64,000 bases of DNA, taken from contig LUGL01000030.1 in NCBI GenBank assembly GCA_002796835.1, positions 1 through 64,000 of the forward strand, read 5' to 3'. Origin of the DNA: Elainella saxicola E1 (GTDB taxonomy: Bacteria; Cyanobacteriota; Cyanobacteriia; Elainellales; Elainellaceae). The notes under the pieces were generated by a model that searched no databases, was not told the origin of the DNA, and was given only the letters and a program-made list of their open reading frames with translations. Of the stretch, positions 48,690 through 57,344 are shown one piece after another (position 1 is the stretch's first letter; every line of letters begins with the position of its first letter). Made by a program: the position numbers and the translations under genes.

Positions 48690-50447
48690 ATGAATCAAGC
48701 CAATTCTTCAAACGCCTTCAAGATTATTCCGCTCGGCGGCTTACACGAGATTGGTAAAAACACCTGCGTTTTCGAATACAACGATGAAATCGTACTGTTG
48801 GATGCAGGATTAGCATTTCCTACGGATGGGATGCATGGGGTGAATGTAGTTTTGCCTGATATGACCTATCTGCGCGAGAACCGGCATAAGATTCGCGGCA
48901 TGATTGTCACCCATGGCCATGAGGATCATATCGGGGGCATTCCGTTTCACCTAAAACAGTTTGATATTCCAGCAATCTATGGTCCGAGGCTGGCAATGGC
49001 GTTGTTGCAAGACAAATTGGAAGAGGCCGGAGTAGCCGATCGCACGAAACTCTATCCTGTGCGACCTCGGGAAATGGTGCGGATCAGTCCATCGATTCTA
49101 GTTGAGTACATTCGTAATACTCATTCGATCGCAGATAGTTTTTCGGTGGCGCTCCATACCCCGATCGGAGTGGTGATCCATACGGGTGACTTTAAAATCG
49201 ACCATACGCCTGTGGATGGTGAACGGTTTGACCTGCAGCGATTAGCAGAGCATGGTGAAAAAGGGGTACTCTGCCTGATTAGCGACTCCACCAATTCAGA
49301 AGTGCCTGGATTTACGCCTTCTGAAAAGTCGGTTTACCCGAACCTCGATCGCGTTTTTGCTCAGGCAAAAGGACGGTTAATCGTCACCACCTTTGCTTCT
49401 TCAGTTCACCGGGTCAACATGATTTTGGACCTAGCCAGGAAGAACGGACGAGTTGTTTCTGTATTGGGTCGATCGATGCTGAATGTGATCGCCCATGCCC
49501 GCACTCTGGGGTATATCAAATGCGAGGACGACCTGTTTGTACCGCTCAACCTGCTGAACAAAATCCCCGACGAAAATGTGCTGATTCTAACCACCGGATC
49601 GCAAGGGGAACCGATGGCAGCCATGACTCGAATCGCCAATCAAGAACACCGTCAGGTGAAAATTCGTCAGGGTGACACAGTCGTTTTCTCTGCCAACCCC
49701 ATTCCAGGCAATACGATCGCCGTTGTGAATACGATCGACAAACTGATGATGCAAGGGGCCAATGTTGTTTATGGGCGTGAAAAGGGCATCCATGTTTCTG
49801 GCCATGGCGCGCAAGAAGATCAAAAATTGATGCTGGCTCTCACCAAACCCAAATTCTTCCTGCCTGTTCACGGCGAACACCGGATGTTAGTCAAGCATGC
49901 AGAAACGGCTCAAAGCATGGGCGTTCCTGCTGAGAATATGGTGATCATCAACAACGGAGATACGGTAGAGCTAACTCCCGATAGTATTCGGATTGGTCCT
50001 AAAGTACCTTCTGGGATTGAGTTAGTTGATTCCTCTCATTCCGGAATGGTGCATGAGCGTGTGTTGAAAGAGCGGCAGCAGTTAGCTGAAGATGGCATTG
50101 TGACAGTGGCCGCAGCACTCGGTTGGCGGGGTGAGTGGGCCGCTAAACCGGAATTGCATCTGCGTGGGGTTGCGACAGCGATCGAGAAAGCCAAGTTGGA
50201 AAAATTGGTGGTGCAGTCGATCGAAGCAATGGTGAGCGATCGATGGACCAATTACACCCAACCCGTAGGCAACGTAATTGAAGTCGATTGGACGCGGCTT
50301 CAAACTGATATTGAAGTGGAATTACGTCGGTTAATGCGGCGTGAGCTCCAGATGAATCCTACGGTTGTGTTCTTGCTGCAAACTCCACTAGAACCACCTG
50401 CCACGACAGCTCGACGGCAACGATCGACTGCAAAAGTCGCTTCTTAA
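48690..50447 (+). CDS. rnj: Ribonuclease J
   Basis: Metallo-beta-lactamase/beta-CASP RNase that processes and degrades RNA (endonuclease and 5'-3' exonuclease activities in the family). The 585 residues start IIPLGGLHEIGKN, with metal-binding THGHEDHIGGIPF (His75, His77, Asp79, His80), a later VIHTGDFKID, and the beta-CASP region STNSEVPGFT. LTTGSQGEPMAAM, SANPIPGN and HVSGHGAQEDQKLM follow, then FFLPVHGEHRML. The C-terminal RNase J domain has ILVEYIRNTHSIADS-type spacing and the usual DWTRLQTDIEVELRR region. AGATAAGGATAAAC with AAGGA precedes the ATG. The gene ends with a terminator at 50577. Confidence 0.96.
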   Translation: MNQANSSNAFKIIPLGGLHEIGKNTCVFEYNDEIVLLDAGLAFPTDGMHGVNVVLPDMTYLRENRHKIRGMIVTHGHEDHIGGIPFHLKQFDIPAIYGPRLAMALLQDKLEEAGVADRTKLYPVRPREMVRISPSILVEYIRNTHSIADSFSVALHTPIGVVIHTGDFKIDHTPVDGERFDLQRLAEHGEKGVLCLISDSTNSEVPGFTPSEKSVYPNLDRVFAQAKGRLIVTTFASSVHRVNMILDLARKNGRVVSVLGRSMLNVIAHARTLGYIKCEDDLFVPLNLLNKIPDENVLILTTGSQGEPMAAMTRIANQEHRQVKIRQGDTVVFSANPIPGNTIAVVNTIDKLMMQGANVVYGREKGIHVSGHGAQEDQKLMLALTKPKFFLPVHGEHRMLVKHAETAQSMGVPAENMVIINNGDTVELTPDSIRIGPKVPSGIELVDSSHSGMVHERVLKERQQLAEDGIVTVAAALGWRGEWAAKPELHLRGVATAIEKAKLEKLVVQSIEAMVSDRWTNYTQPVGNVIEVDWTRLQTDIEVELRRLMRRELQMNPTVVFLLQTPLEPPATTARRQRSTAKVAS

Positions 50448-50576
50448 AGTTTTTCAATGCGCCTCAACTGAAACTGAAAAACCTCTCTTGATTTTCTTTG
50501 GGTAGAGCGATCGGCTAGGTTTCTTGAAGCGCAATAGCTGGTTAAAAAATTGACAGTCTTGTGAGTTTAGAATGTT

Positions 50577-50606
50577 GGGTCAGGGTTTTCCTTGACCCGC
50601 TTTTTT
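50577..50606 (+). terminator. Rho-independent terminator of RNase J
   Basis: GGGTCAGG and CCTTGACCC pair (one G-T pair, TTT-type loop) and are followed by GC and six Ts. Strong by eye. Confidence 0.88.
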
Positions 50607-50850
50607 ATGGGCATTTCCGTTGGCGATTTCCCGGAGAGAAATTTGCTGGTTGCTCAAAATTTGTGTAATTTTACTCACTTTACTATTGCTGGGTTAGGGC
50701 AAGATACCAATGTCAGTCAACTAGAAAGCGATGGCTGTCTCAGCCCTTTTCAAAGTAATTGTGAACTTCCGAATTGGGCTATGGGGTGTTTGTATTCCCT
50801 AATTGAAGGGAAACAACTCTACCGCTCCACCCATTCTCCGAGGAGGTATT

Positions 50851-51240
50851 ATGAGCACAACGAACCAAAATACTGACAATCTGGCCCTTGTTAGCTGGAT
50901 TTGGCTGGATCATACAGAACTTCCAGTTAACTCATCTCCAGTAGCTTCGCAATCTTTAGTCTCTCCCGCAGCAAGCTCTTCATTTGACCCGTTTCTACCG
51001 ATTCGTCACTGGTTAGATGGAATTGAGATCAATAATTCAACCCTGGCCCATCGCATCTGTCGTCTCATTCCAGCCCAATGTCCCTTCGAGCGAGAATTGA
51101 AGCTGTTTGGCCGTACAGTGTTGCGCATTCCGCCGATGTGCAAGTTGAACCCTGTTTATGAACAAGTTGTTGCACTGCGATTTCGGGCAATGTGCTACTT
51201 GGCAGATGATTGCGGCGAAGACATTAGCCAGTATTGCTAA
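50851..51240 (+). CDS. Mo-dependent nitrogenase C-terminal-domain protein
   Basis: A 129-residue protein with the cyanobacterial Mo-nitro_C domain over about residues 55-129: IRHWLDGIEINNSTLAHRIC, RLIPAQCPFERELKLFGRTV, RIPPMCKLNPVYEQVVALRF and CYLADDCGEDISQYC. Four conserved Cys could bind metal or form a redox site. The first 50 residues are Ser/Pro-rich and unconserved. The ATG at 50851 has a perfect AGGAGG four bases before; a longer frame from 50803 lacks one. Despite the family name, no nif genes are in the window, and members occur in non-fixing cyanobacteria. Function is unknown. Confidence 0.85.
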   Translation: MSTTNQNTDNLALVSWIWLDHTELPVNSSPVASQSLVSPAASSSFDPFLPIRHWLDGIEINNSTLAHRICRLIPAQCPFERELKLFGRTVLRIPPMCKLNPVYEQVVALRFRAMCYLADDCGEDISQYC

Positions 51241-51271
51241 TCTCCAATCGATGAAAGCGAGGAGTTGCTCA

Positions 51272-51574
51272 TTAGAATAGTAGACTCGCTAAGGCCAGGA
51301 TTCCAGCAATCACCATCATTCCAGCAGGCATCAACTTGCGTGTTTTAGCAAACCGAATTGCAAAAACAACAATCAAGATGCTGGTTACACCGATCGCCAA
51401 CGGTGATCCCCAGGTTGCTCCTTGTTGTTGAGCAATGCCGCTGATGACCAGCAGAATGCCACTGAGCGATCCTGAGATTAAGGAAGTTTGGCTGCTGGCT
51501 TTGACATAGCCCAAAACGCCACCCAGTCCTGCCATAATGCCATAAGCGATCGATACAATGACTGCGAGTTCCAT
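51272..51574 (-). CDS. TMEM14/UPF0136-family small membrane protein (FAX-like)
   Basis: A 100-residue protein with four hydrophobic segments and Gly-rich helices: VIVSIAYGIMAGLGGVLGYV, SLISGSLSGILLVISGIAQQ, AIGVTSILIVVFAIRFAKTR and MVIAGILALASLLF. The layout is that of the TMEM14 family, which in plants includes the fatty-acid exporters FAX of the chloroplast envelope. A role in lipid or fatty-acid transfer is possible. It is transcribed with the Fe(II) dioxygenase gene upstream, 54 bases away. Confidence 0.83.
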   Translation of the reverse strand: MELAVIVSIAYGIMAGLGGVLGYVKASSQTSLISGSLSGILLVISGIAQQQGATWGSPLAIGVTSILIVVFAIRFAKTRKLMPAGMMVIAGILALASLLF

Positions 51575-51628
51575 GTTCTGCTCCTCTCAAAAATATTTTT
51601 TGAAATTGGTTTTCTTCAATTAACTGCT

Positions 51629-52297
51629 TTAAAGTTCTGCCCATTTACGCAACAAATTGGCATGAGCTTTTGAAATGAGATCAAATTCCGGCGTTTTGCC
51701 TTGCTGATTAAAAATCGCCTGTCGAGCTGTATCCAGATCAAATAAAATCTCTCGATCGTAGGCATCTCGCACCAAACTTTGGATCCAGGTCACTGCAACC
51801 AGCCGCACTCCCTTGATGACCGGGTCAACGCGGTGCAGGGTTGAAGAGGGATAGACCACCATAGAGCCAGCTTCTAGCTTGATTGCTTCTTCTCCTTGCG
51901 GCGTTTCCAGGATTAGTTCTCCACCTGCATAATCATCGACTCGACTCAGAAACAGCGTCATTGAGATATCCGATCGCATCAATGGGGTTCCCATCAAAGC
52001 ATTGTCTACATGGTTCCCATAGGACATGCCGGGTTCATAGCGGCTGAACAGAGGGGGGCGGATCTGTTTCGGTCGTACCGCCATTTGAAATAGCTGATTG
52101 CGTTGCAACGCTGCCATGACGATTTCTTTGGTCTCTGAGGCGATCGGATCAGCACTATCAAGTTGCTGATTGTGTTTGACCAGACGCGCATGCCATCCTG
52201 CGGTTGCTTTGCCATCTTGAAATGCAGCAGATGCCAATTGGCTGGTGAGGCGATCGAGTTCTTCAGTGGTCAAAACATTGGCAATGCAAAGCAACAT
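51629..52297 (-). CDS. PKHD-type Fe(II)/2-oxoglutarate dioxygenase (PiuC/YbiX-like)
   Basis: A 222-residue cupin-type dioxygenase. The iron triad is His96 and Asp98 (YGNHVDNALM) with His155 (STLHRVDPV), and Arg165 (VKGVRLVAVTWIQS) would bind 2-oxoglutarate. The N-terminal MLLCIANVLTTEELDRLTSQL and AGWHARLVKHN match PiuC/YbiX proteins linked to iron uptake. A PPLFSRYEPGMSYG strand is also conserved. It acts in the cytosol; the substrate of this family is unknown. A second, different oxygenase is encoded at 59051. Confidence 0.9.
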   Translation of the reverse strand: MLLCIANVLTTEELDRLTSQLASAAFQDGKATAGWHARLVKHNQQLDSADPIASETKEIVMAALQRNQLFQMAVRPKQIRPPLFSRYEPGMSYGNHVDNALMGTPLMRSDISMTLFLSRVDDYAGGELILETPQGEEAIKLEAGSMVVYPSSTLHRVDPVIKGVRLVAVTWIQSLVRDAYDREILFDLDTARQAIFNQQGKTPEFDLISKAHANLLRKWAEL

Positions 52298-52460
52298 AGC
52301 AATCCAGTTACAACTCTAATGCGGCGATCAACTTTGGCAACAGAGGGAAACTGGGCCATCCTAGGCTCTAAGTATGGGATGCACAGCAGTCTCCTCTGTC
52401 TCGGTTGCTTCAGATAGCTAAATCACCGTGAAATACTCAAGCCTTCAGGCGTCTTTCGCA

Positions 52461-52883
52461 TCATCCTTCGCCACCTTCACCGCCTTCACCGCCTTCACCC
52501 CCATCATCAGGCAGAGTTGGCAGCGTAGGAGGATTGGTCTCATCTTCAGTGGTCGTGTCCATTTCTTCAGTGGACTCTTCAATCTCAGTCCCATCTTCAG
52601 TAGTTGTGGTTTCGTCAATCGTTTCGTCAACAGTTGTAGTTCCGTCAGTCGTTTCTTCAGTTGTAGTTTCGTCAACAATCTCTTCAACACCAGTCTCTTC
52701 AGAGATTAATGGAGTTTCGGACAGCACAGGGGTAACTGACAAGGTTGGTGTTTGAGCTACTTCCAGTCTCTCTTCAGCAAGATGGCTGTCAGCCGATACC
52801 TCATTTGCAGCGATCGCCGCATAACCTGTGTTGGTTAAAACATAGGCTCCGATGCCGATCCAAATTTTCGTCTTTGCTTTCAT
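52461..52883 (-). CDS. Acidic Thr/Glu-rich protein with GGE-repeat tail, hypothetical
   Basis: A 140-residue protein of unknown function. The N-terminus (MKAKTKIWIGIGAYVLTNTGYAAIA) looks like a signal peptide or membrane anchor. The rest is strongly acidic, with repeated TT(T/V)DET/TTED blocks, a short LPTLPDDG and a C-terminus of four GGE units (GEGGEGGEGGEG). There are no Cys or His, so metal binding would be through carboxylates. The ATG at 52883 has GGAGGG eight bases before and is preferred to an earlier frame at 52970. Cyanobacterial proteins with this anchor and a GGE tail exist but I cannot name their role. Codon repeats make it prone to slippage. Confidence 0.7.
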   Translation of the reverse strand: MKAKTKIWIGIGAYVLTNTGYAAIAANEVSADSHLAEERLEVAQTPTLSVTPVLSETPLISEETGVEEIVDETTTEETTDGTTTVDETIDETTTTEDGTEIEESTEEMDTTTEDETNPPTLPTLPDDGGEGGEGGEGGEG

Positions 52884-53084
52884 CTCACACCCTCCACATA
52901 GATCTAATTGAGAAAAATTTACAGTAAAGTGGTCCCCGAAGGGAGAATTTGGCCAAAATGTAGGGATCAAGTTCAGAGGTGGTGATAAGGTGGGATGGTT
53001 TTGATCAGACGGCTTGAAACAGATTCAGGCTCATAGTTTGTCTGATCCACTGCTCCATCTCTCACTCAAGCCAGACCTTCTACG

Positions 53085-54392
53085 ATGACCTCAGTTCAAT
53101 CATTGCAACGGCAAACGGCTTCTTTATTGCTTTATCAATCCACGCTTCAGGGATCGATCGCCCAAGCATTTTTGGCGTTGTTGCAGACTTGCCAAGAGAA
53201 TCAGCAGGGTTTAGCTGGGTTAAAAGCTTATGGAGTGTGGTTTCAGGAATTAGTTGCAGCAGAAATGACCTGGCAGGACTATTTGTTATTGCAGGTGCTC
53301 CGTGCTGATAATCCATTCACGCAACAAATCCAACGTCGATCGATCGATCAGTTGCCTCAAGCGCTGGTTGCTGCAGTTCAGCATGATCTGCGAGTTTTGC
53401 AACAGATATATCAATGTGATGTTCAGCAAGTTGCAGCCTGGGTCCAAAGCACCGCTGAGTTAGAGACTTTACCGATCGTCTGGAAGCTGGAACATTCTAA
53501 CCAGCCAACTGTACAGGAATTGGCGAAGGTACCCTTGTGGCAGCAGTTCAAGCGCGCATCAGACTGGGGATCGCTATTGCCTGAGCTAGCTGATTTCTAC
53601 CGAAAGTTTGGCAGTGGACCGTTTGCCATCTATCAGGCATTTCGGTGGCAGGCCGGTGAATTGCAGGGAGTGGCCTATCCAGACCCAATCCAACTCGATG
53701 CGCTGGTTGGCTACGAATCCCAGAAGGCGACCTTGCAGCAAAATACAGCCGCGCTCTTGGCAGGCTATCCGGCGCTGCATGTGCTGCTTTATGGTAGTCG
53801 GGGAACGGGAAAATCCTCTTTAGTCAAAGCGCTGTTGTCAGCCTATGGGGATCAGGGATTGCGGCTGGTGGAGGTGAATAAGGCCGATCTGCGCGATCTT
53901 CCTACGATTGTCGATCGTCTGCGCGATGTCCCCCAGAAATTCATCGTTTTTGTGGATGATCTCTCGTTTGAAGAAGATGACGATGCCTATAAAGCCCTGA
54001 AGGTAGTGCTCGAAGGAAACATCACAGCCCGCCCGCAAAATGTTGTGGTTTATGCCACTTCTAACCGCCGTCACCTGATTCGTGAATTTTTTGATGATCG
54101 ACCTCGCCCACGCGATGCCGATGAAATTCATCACTGGGATACGGTACAGGAAAAATTGTCCTTTAGCGATCGGTTCGGTTTAACAGTGACATTTGAACCC
54201 GCCAATCAAGAGACGTACTTAGAAATTGTGCACCATTTGGCCGAGCAGAGCACAATTGCCCTTGATCCCCAGACTTTAGAATTTCGGGCACTGCAATGGG
54301 CCACCCGACATAATGGGCGATCAGGACGAACTGCTCGTCAATTTATTGATTTTTTGATGGCTGAAAGTCTTCAATCCCCTCGGAAAGCTTAG
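53085..54392 (+). CDS. DUF815-family AAA ATPase
   Basis: A 435-residue protein. The first 200 residues are helical and unassigned. The C-terminal ATPase (about 205-435) starts DPIQLDALVGYESQKATLQQ and has Walker A LLYGSRGTGKSSLV, Walker B KFIVFVDDLSFEEDD, a VVVYATSNRRHLIREFF sensor and DRFGLTVTFEP, all typical of DUF815. These AAA ATPases are widespread in bacteria with no settled function. No operon partner is evident: the next gene runs the opposite way. Confidence 0.9.
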   Translation: MTSVQSLQRQTASLLLYQSTLQGSIAQAFLALLQTCQENQQGLAGLKAYGVWFQELVAAEMTWQDYLLLQVLRADNPFTQQIQRRSIDQLPQALVAAVQHDLRVLQQIYQCDVQQVAAWVQSTAELETLPIVWKLEHSNQPTVQELAKVPLWQQFKRASDWGSLLPELADFYRKFGSGPFAIYQAFRWQAGELQGVAYPDPIQLDALVGYESQKATLQQNTAALLAGYPALHVLLYGSRGTGKSSLVKALLSAYGDQGLRLVEVNKADLRDLPTIVDRLRDVPQKFIVFVDDLSFEEDDDAYKALKVVLEGNITARPQNVVVYATSNRRHLIREFFDDRPRPRDADEIHHWDTVQEKLSFSDRFGLTVTFEPANQETYLEIVHHLAEQSTIALDPQTLEFRALQWATRHNGRSGRTARQFIDFLMAESLQSPRKA

Positions 54393-54445
54393 TTACGAAC
54401 ACCAAGCTACAGGAGATAGGAGTGAAGTTCAGTGGATGCTTTGCC

Positions 54446-55528
54446 TCACACTGCGATCGCAGACGTATCTGGATGAATGACGCTGAGATCGGCTGAATGC
54501 CATGCTTTGCCATCGAGCGCCATTTGCTCAATCAAACTTGCTAATCTCAAGGCTTTGAGAGCCTGTTCTCCACCCACCGAAGGCTGATTGCCACCACGAA
54601 TGCAGGCCACAAAGTGTTCGAGTTCAGCATGCAATGGTTCAATGTTGCTGGTGTAAACCTTTTCGATCAGCCCATCTTGACGATAGAGCACCTGACCATG
54701 ATCGGTAAGGTAGTTGGCAACCGTTTGCCGATGGATAAGGATCTCGTTATTCAGGAAATCAGCTTCAGTCAGCGAATCCTTACAATGGGCTGCAATACGG
54801 CGGATTTTGCGATGGGTGACTTTGCTTGCAGTCAAGGTTGCAACGATGCCGTTGGCGAATCCTAACACTGCAGTCACGTAGTCCAGGTAGCCTGATCCTT
54901 TCGAGGCTCGGCTGCCGCTAGCGGTTAGCTTCACGACTTGCGAACCGGCTAATTCAAGCAGCAGATCGATATCATGAATCATCAGATCCAGGACTACTGA
55001 GACATCATTAGCCCGATCGGAATAGGGACTCATGCGATGCGCTTCAAAGGCGAGTAACTCCTCCGTTTTCAAAACCTTATTCAATTCTTGAAAAGCTGGA
55101 TTAAACCGTTCAATGTGCCCAACCTGCAAGATGCAGTGCGACTCTGCCGCCGCATTCACAAGCAATTCTGCTTCTGCAATACTGGCAGCGATCGGCTTCT
55201 CGATCAGGACATGTTTACCTGCTCTTAAACAGGCCATACCCACGTTGTAATGCAACCGGGTTGGGACTGCGATGCAAACTCCATCTACATGGGGCAGAAG
55301 ATCGTGATAGTCCTCAAAAAACTTGACTCGATACTTACTTGCGGTGTCTAATCCCCGCTCAATGTTGACATCCGATACACCCACCAGCTCAACATCTTTT
55401 AGCAAACTAAGGACGCGAGTATGGTGCTGTCCCATATTCCCTACACCGATGATGCCAATGCGGATCGGCTTCAACTGGTGACGTTGCCCTAGCCCATTGG
55501 TTGGTCTGATCGACGAGTTGTCTTGCAC
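54446..55528 (-). CDS. Gfo/Idh/MocA-family NAD(P)-dependent oxidoreductase
   Basis: A 360-residue enzyme. The N-terminal Rossmann domain has IRIGIIGVGNMGQHHTRVL and VELVGVSDVN, then the family signature GKHVLIEKPIAASIAEAE with the catalytic-region Lys of EKP. The C-terminal half has VLDLMIHDIDLLLELAGSQV, with the His/Asp pair typical of sugar oxidoreductases. Related cyanobacterial proteins are similar in layout to UDP-GlcNAc 3-dehydrogenases, but the substrate here is undetermined. It has no link to the neighbouring ATPase, which is convergent. Confidence 0.9.
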   Translation of the reverse strand: MQDNSSIRPTNGLGQRHQLKPIRIGIIGVGNMGQHHTRVLSLLKDVELVGVSDVNIERGLDTASKYRVKFFEDYHDLLPHVDGVCIAVPTRLHYNVGMACLRAGKHVLIEKPIAASIAEAELLVNAAAESHCILQVGHIERFNPAFQELNKVLKTEELLAFEAHRMSPYSDRANDVSVVLDLMIHDIDLLLELAGSQVVKLTASGSRASKGSGYLDYVTAVLGFANGIVATLTASKVTHRKIRRIAAHCKDSLTEADFLNNEILIHRQTVANYLTDHGQVLYRQDGLIEKVYTSNIEPLHAELEHFVACIRGGNQPSVGGEQALKALRLASLIEQMALDGKAWHSADLSVIHPDTSAIAV

Positions 55529-56205
55529 GCCTGTTGTCTCCTACACACCACCACAATAAAAATCATTCAAGACATCTGGACAAGGAACGAACCAACTAGA
55601 TACTACCATTAGTGATTTTGTATAAAGAATTCTAACGTTTTGTTTTTATATCTCAGTAGGCGACCTTATTGTGCTGGTTGGCGCAAGCGACCTCTAAAAC
55701 CAATGTGGCAGTTTTTGGCCTGTCCTAATCGTTTTACTGCTTAGAAGGAACTCTGGATTACCTGACCAGGTTGCATAATCAGTGCTCTTGCAGTTTAGAC
55801 GCTCGTGGCGCAGTCGTGTAAAAATAGCTATTGCCATTGTCGATAAGGCAGACTATCTTCTAAAGGCAACATTCTTCACCGCTTCTAGAAAAATAGCTGT
55901 GTTTTGCTTCAAGACTGCATTTATCTCCAGTGCTTGATCCACCCCGATCGTCTAAATTTCGAATTTTATACAGTTGTATGAAAAGATGCCCCCTAGTCTA
56001 CAACGCCCTCTCCCCAAGGGCAAACAGCAACGGTGGGTCAAATTAGCAATCTTTTAATTAGCGGATAATTAGCGGAATCTTGGTTTAGACAGTTCTTTTA
56101 AGCCCCAACTCATATATCAGCGAAAGGAGATAATAGTGCGGTGAATCTTCCTTTCAATCAAAACAAGTTAAGCCAGAATAGAAATATCTGGATTGTTCGA
56201 TTTCC
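55529..56205. other. 677-base divergent intergenic region
   Basis: No coding frame, tRNA or strong hairpin is visible. The area has AT-rich stretches (near 55620-55660 and 56050-56110) that could hold promoters for the divergent oxidoreductase and response-regulator genes, but I cannot place them. Confidence 0.4.
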
Positions 56206-56877
56206 ATGCCTCTAACTATTCTTGTGGCTGATGATGATCTAGGGACAAGGTTAGCTGTCAGTGATTACCTTGCAATCTTGGGTTATGAAACGATCCCTGT
56301 TGAAGATGGGCAAAAAGCGCTGGCCCTTGTGAACCAGTATCAGCCGCATTTGATTGTGACTGATATTACGATGCCCTATTTAGACGGGTATGAGTTTGTT
56401 CGACAAGTGCGTCGTCAGCCTGCTTTCCGTTTGCTGCCCGTGATTTTTTTAACTGAACGGACGAACACTGAAGATCGCATCCGGGGTTATCAGCTAGGTT
56501 GTGATGCCTATTTGCCCAAGCCGTTTGAGTTGGCAGAACTGGGAGCGGTTGTGCGAAATTTGCTCGATCGGGCTCAAATGATTGAATCTGAGTGGCGAGT
56601 CCGGTTGCGATCGGGTGAGGCTCCATCGGGTAGTGCAGTTGGAACTGCTGAGAAACCTCCCCAGGTTGTTTCGCCGCTATTGATAGAGCTGACCTGTCGG
56701 GAACGGGATGTGCTGGCCGTGTTGGTCGAAGGACTTTCCAATGGGCAAATTGGGGATCGGTTGCATCTCAGCCCCAGAACGATCGAGAAATATGTCAGCA
56801 GTCTGCTCCGTAAAACAGAGACCAACAACCGAGCTGACCTGGTTCGCTTTGCGATTGAACACCAGCTTGTTAAATAA
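56206..56877 (+). CDS. NarL/LuxR-type response regulator
   Basis: A 223-residue transcription regulator. The receiver (about 3-120) has the acidic patch VADDDLG, phospho-acceptor Asp in LIVTDITMPYLDGYEF (about residue 53), Thr in IFLTERT and Lys in YLPKPFEL. A linker leads to the LuxR-type HTH (about 158-220): LTCRERDVLAVLVEGLSNGQ, IGDRLHLSPRTIEKYVSSLL, RKTETNNRADLV. It has no partner kinase beside it. Target genes cannot be predicted. Confidence 0.93.
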   Translation: MPLTILVADDDLGTRLAVSDYLAILGYETIPVEDGQKALALVNQYQPHLIVTDITMPYLDGYEFVRQVRRQPAFRLLPVIFLTERTNTEDRIRGYQLGCDAYLPKPFELAELGAVVRNLLDRAQMIESEWRVRLRSGEAPSGSAVGTAEKPPQVVSPLLIELTCRERDVLAVLVEGLSNGQIGDRLHLSPRTIEKYVSSLLRKTETNNRADLVRFAIEHQLVK

Positions 56878-57022
56878 GATCTGTCTCTGGTAGACGGCTG
56901 AACGCGAGTTGAATTCTGAAGAATGTTAGTATGTGACCGAGTTTCAGCAATTTTTAGGCCACAATCGAAACGGATTGCTGCTTAGTTCATTACCCATTCC
57001 ATCAGCGAAAGAATTAAAACCT

Positions 57023-57145
57023 ATGGATGTTAAAACAATTTTGTTGGCGCTAACCCCCATTTTTATTCTGGCCTGCCTCTTCTTCGGGACGCGCAACGGG
57101 TTCTATGACACTGACAATTACCATGGCAACGGTTCGGCCCATTAA
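57023..57145 (+). CDS. Single-span small membrane protein (40 aa), possibly a thylakoid complex subunit
   Basis: A 40-residue protein starting MDVKTILLALTPIFILACLF, with one hydrophobic span (about 4-22), then a polar tail FGTRNGFYDTDNYHGNGSAH. The size, single span at the N-terminus and conserved-looking tail resemble small accessory subunits of photosynthetic or NDH-1 complexes (I considered NdhP) but I cannot confirm an identity. A longer frame from 56933 adds an unconserved N-terminus. It follows the LuxR-type regulator by 145 bases. Confidence 0.55.
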   Translation: MDVKTILLALTPIFILACLFFGTRNGFYDTDNYHGNGSAH

Positions 57146-57344
57146 TTAGCATCGGCCCTTTCATTGGCAGTGGCCCGTTTCGTGTAACTGGGGTATTCGA
57201 TCCGTTAGCTCAGGCCATTAGTTTTGGTGAGTTACGATCGCTTGCGAGAAACAGGGCTGGTATGTGATGATTTGGCGACAAAGGCACTGGTTTGGTTCAT
57301 CGATTGAATGCCTGACTGGTGCATTCTGATAAACATCCATCGCC

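Noticed and set aside
50592-50876. 94-codon plus-strand open frame after RNase J
   Set aside because: Begins inside the rho-independent terminator and covers the ribosome site of the next gene; low protein quality.
50851-51240. Evidence for nitrogen fixation
   Set aside because: The Mo-nitro_C domain also occurs in non-fixing cyanobacteria and no nif genes are present.
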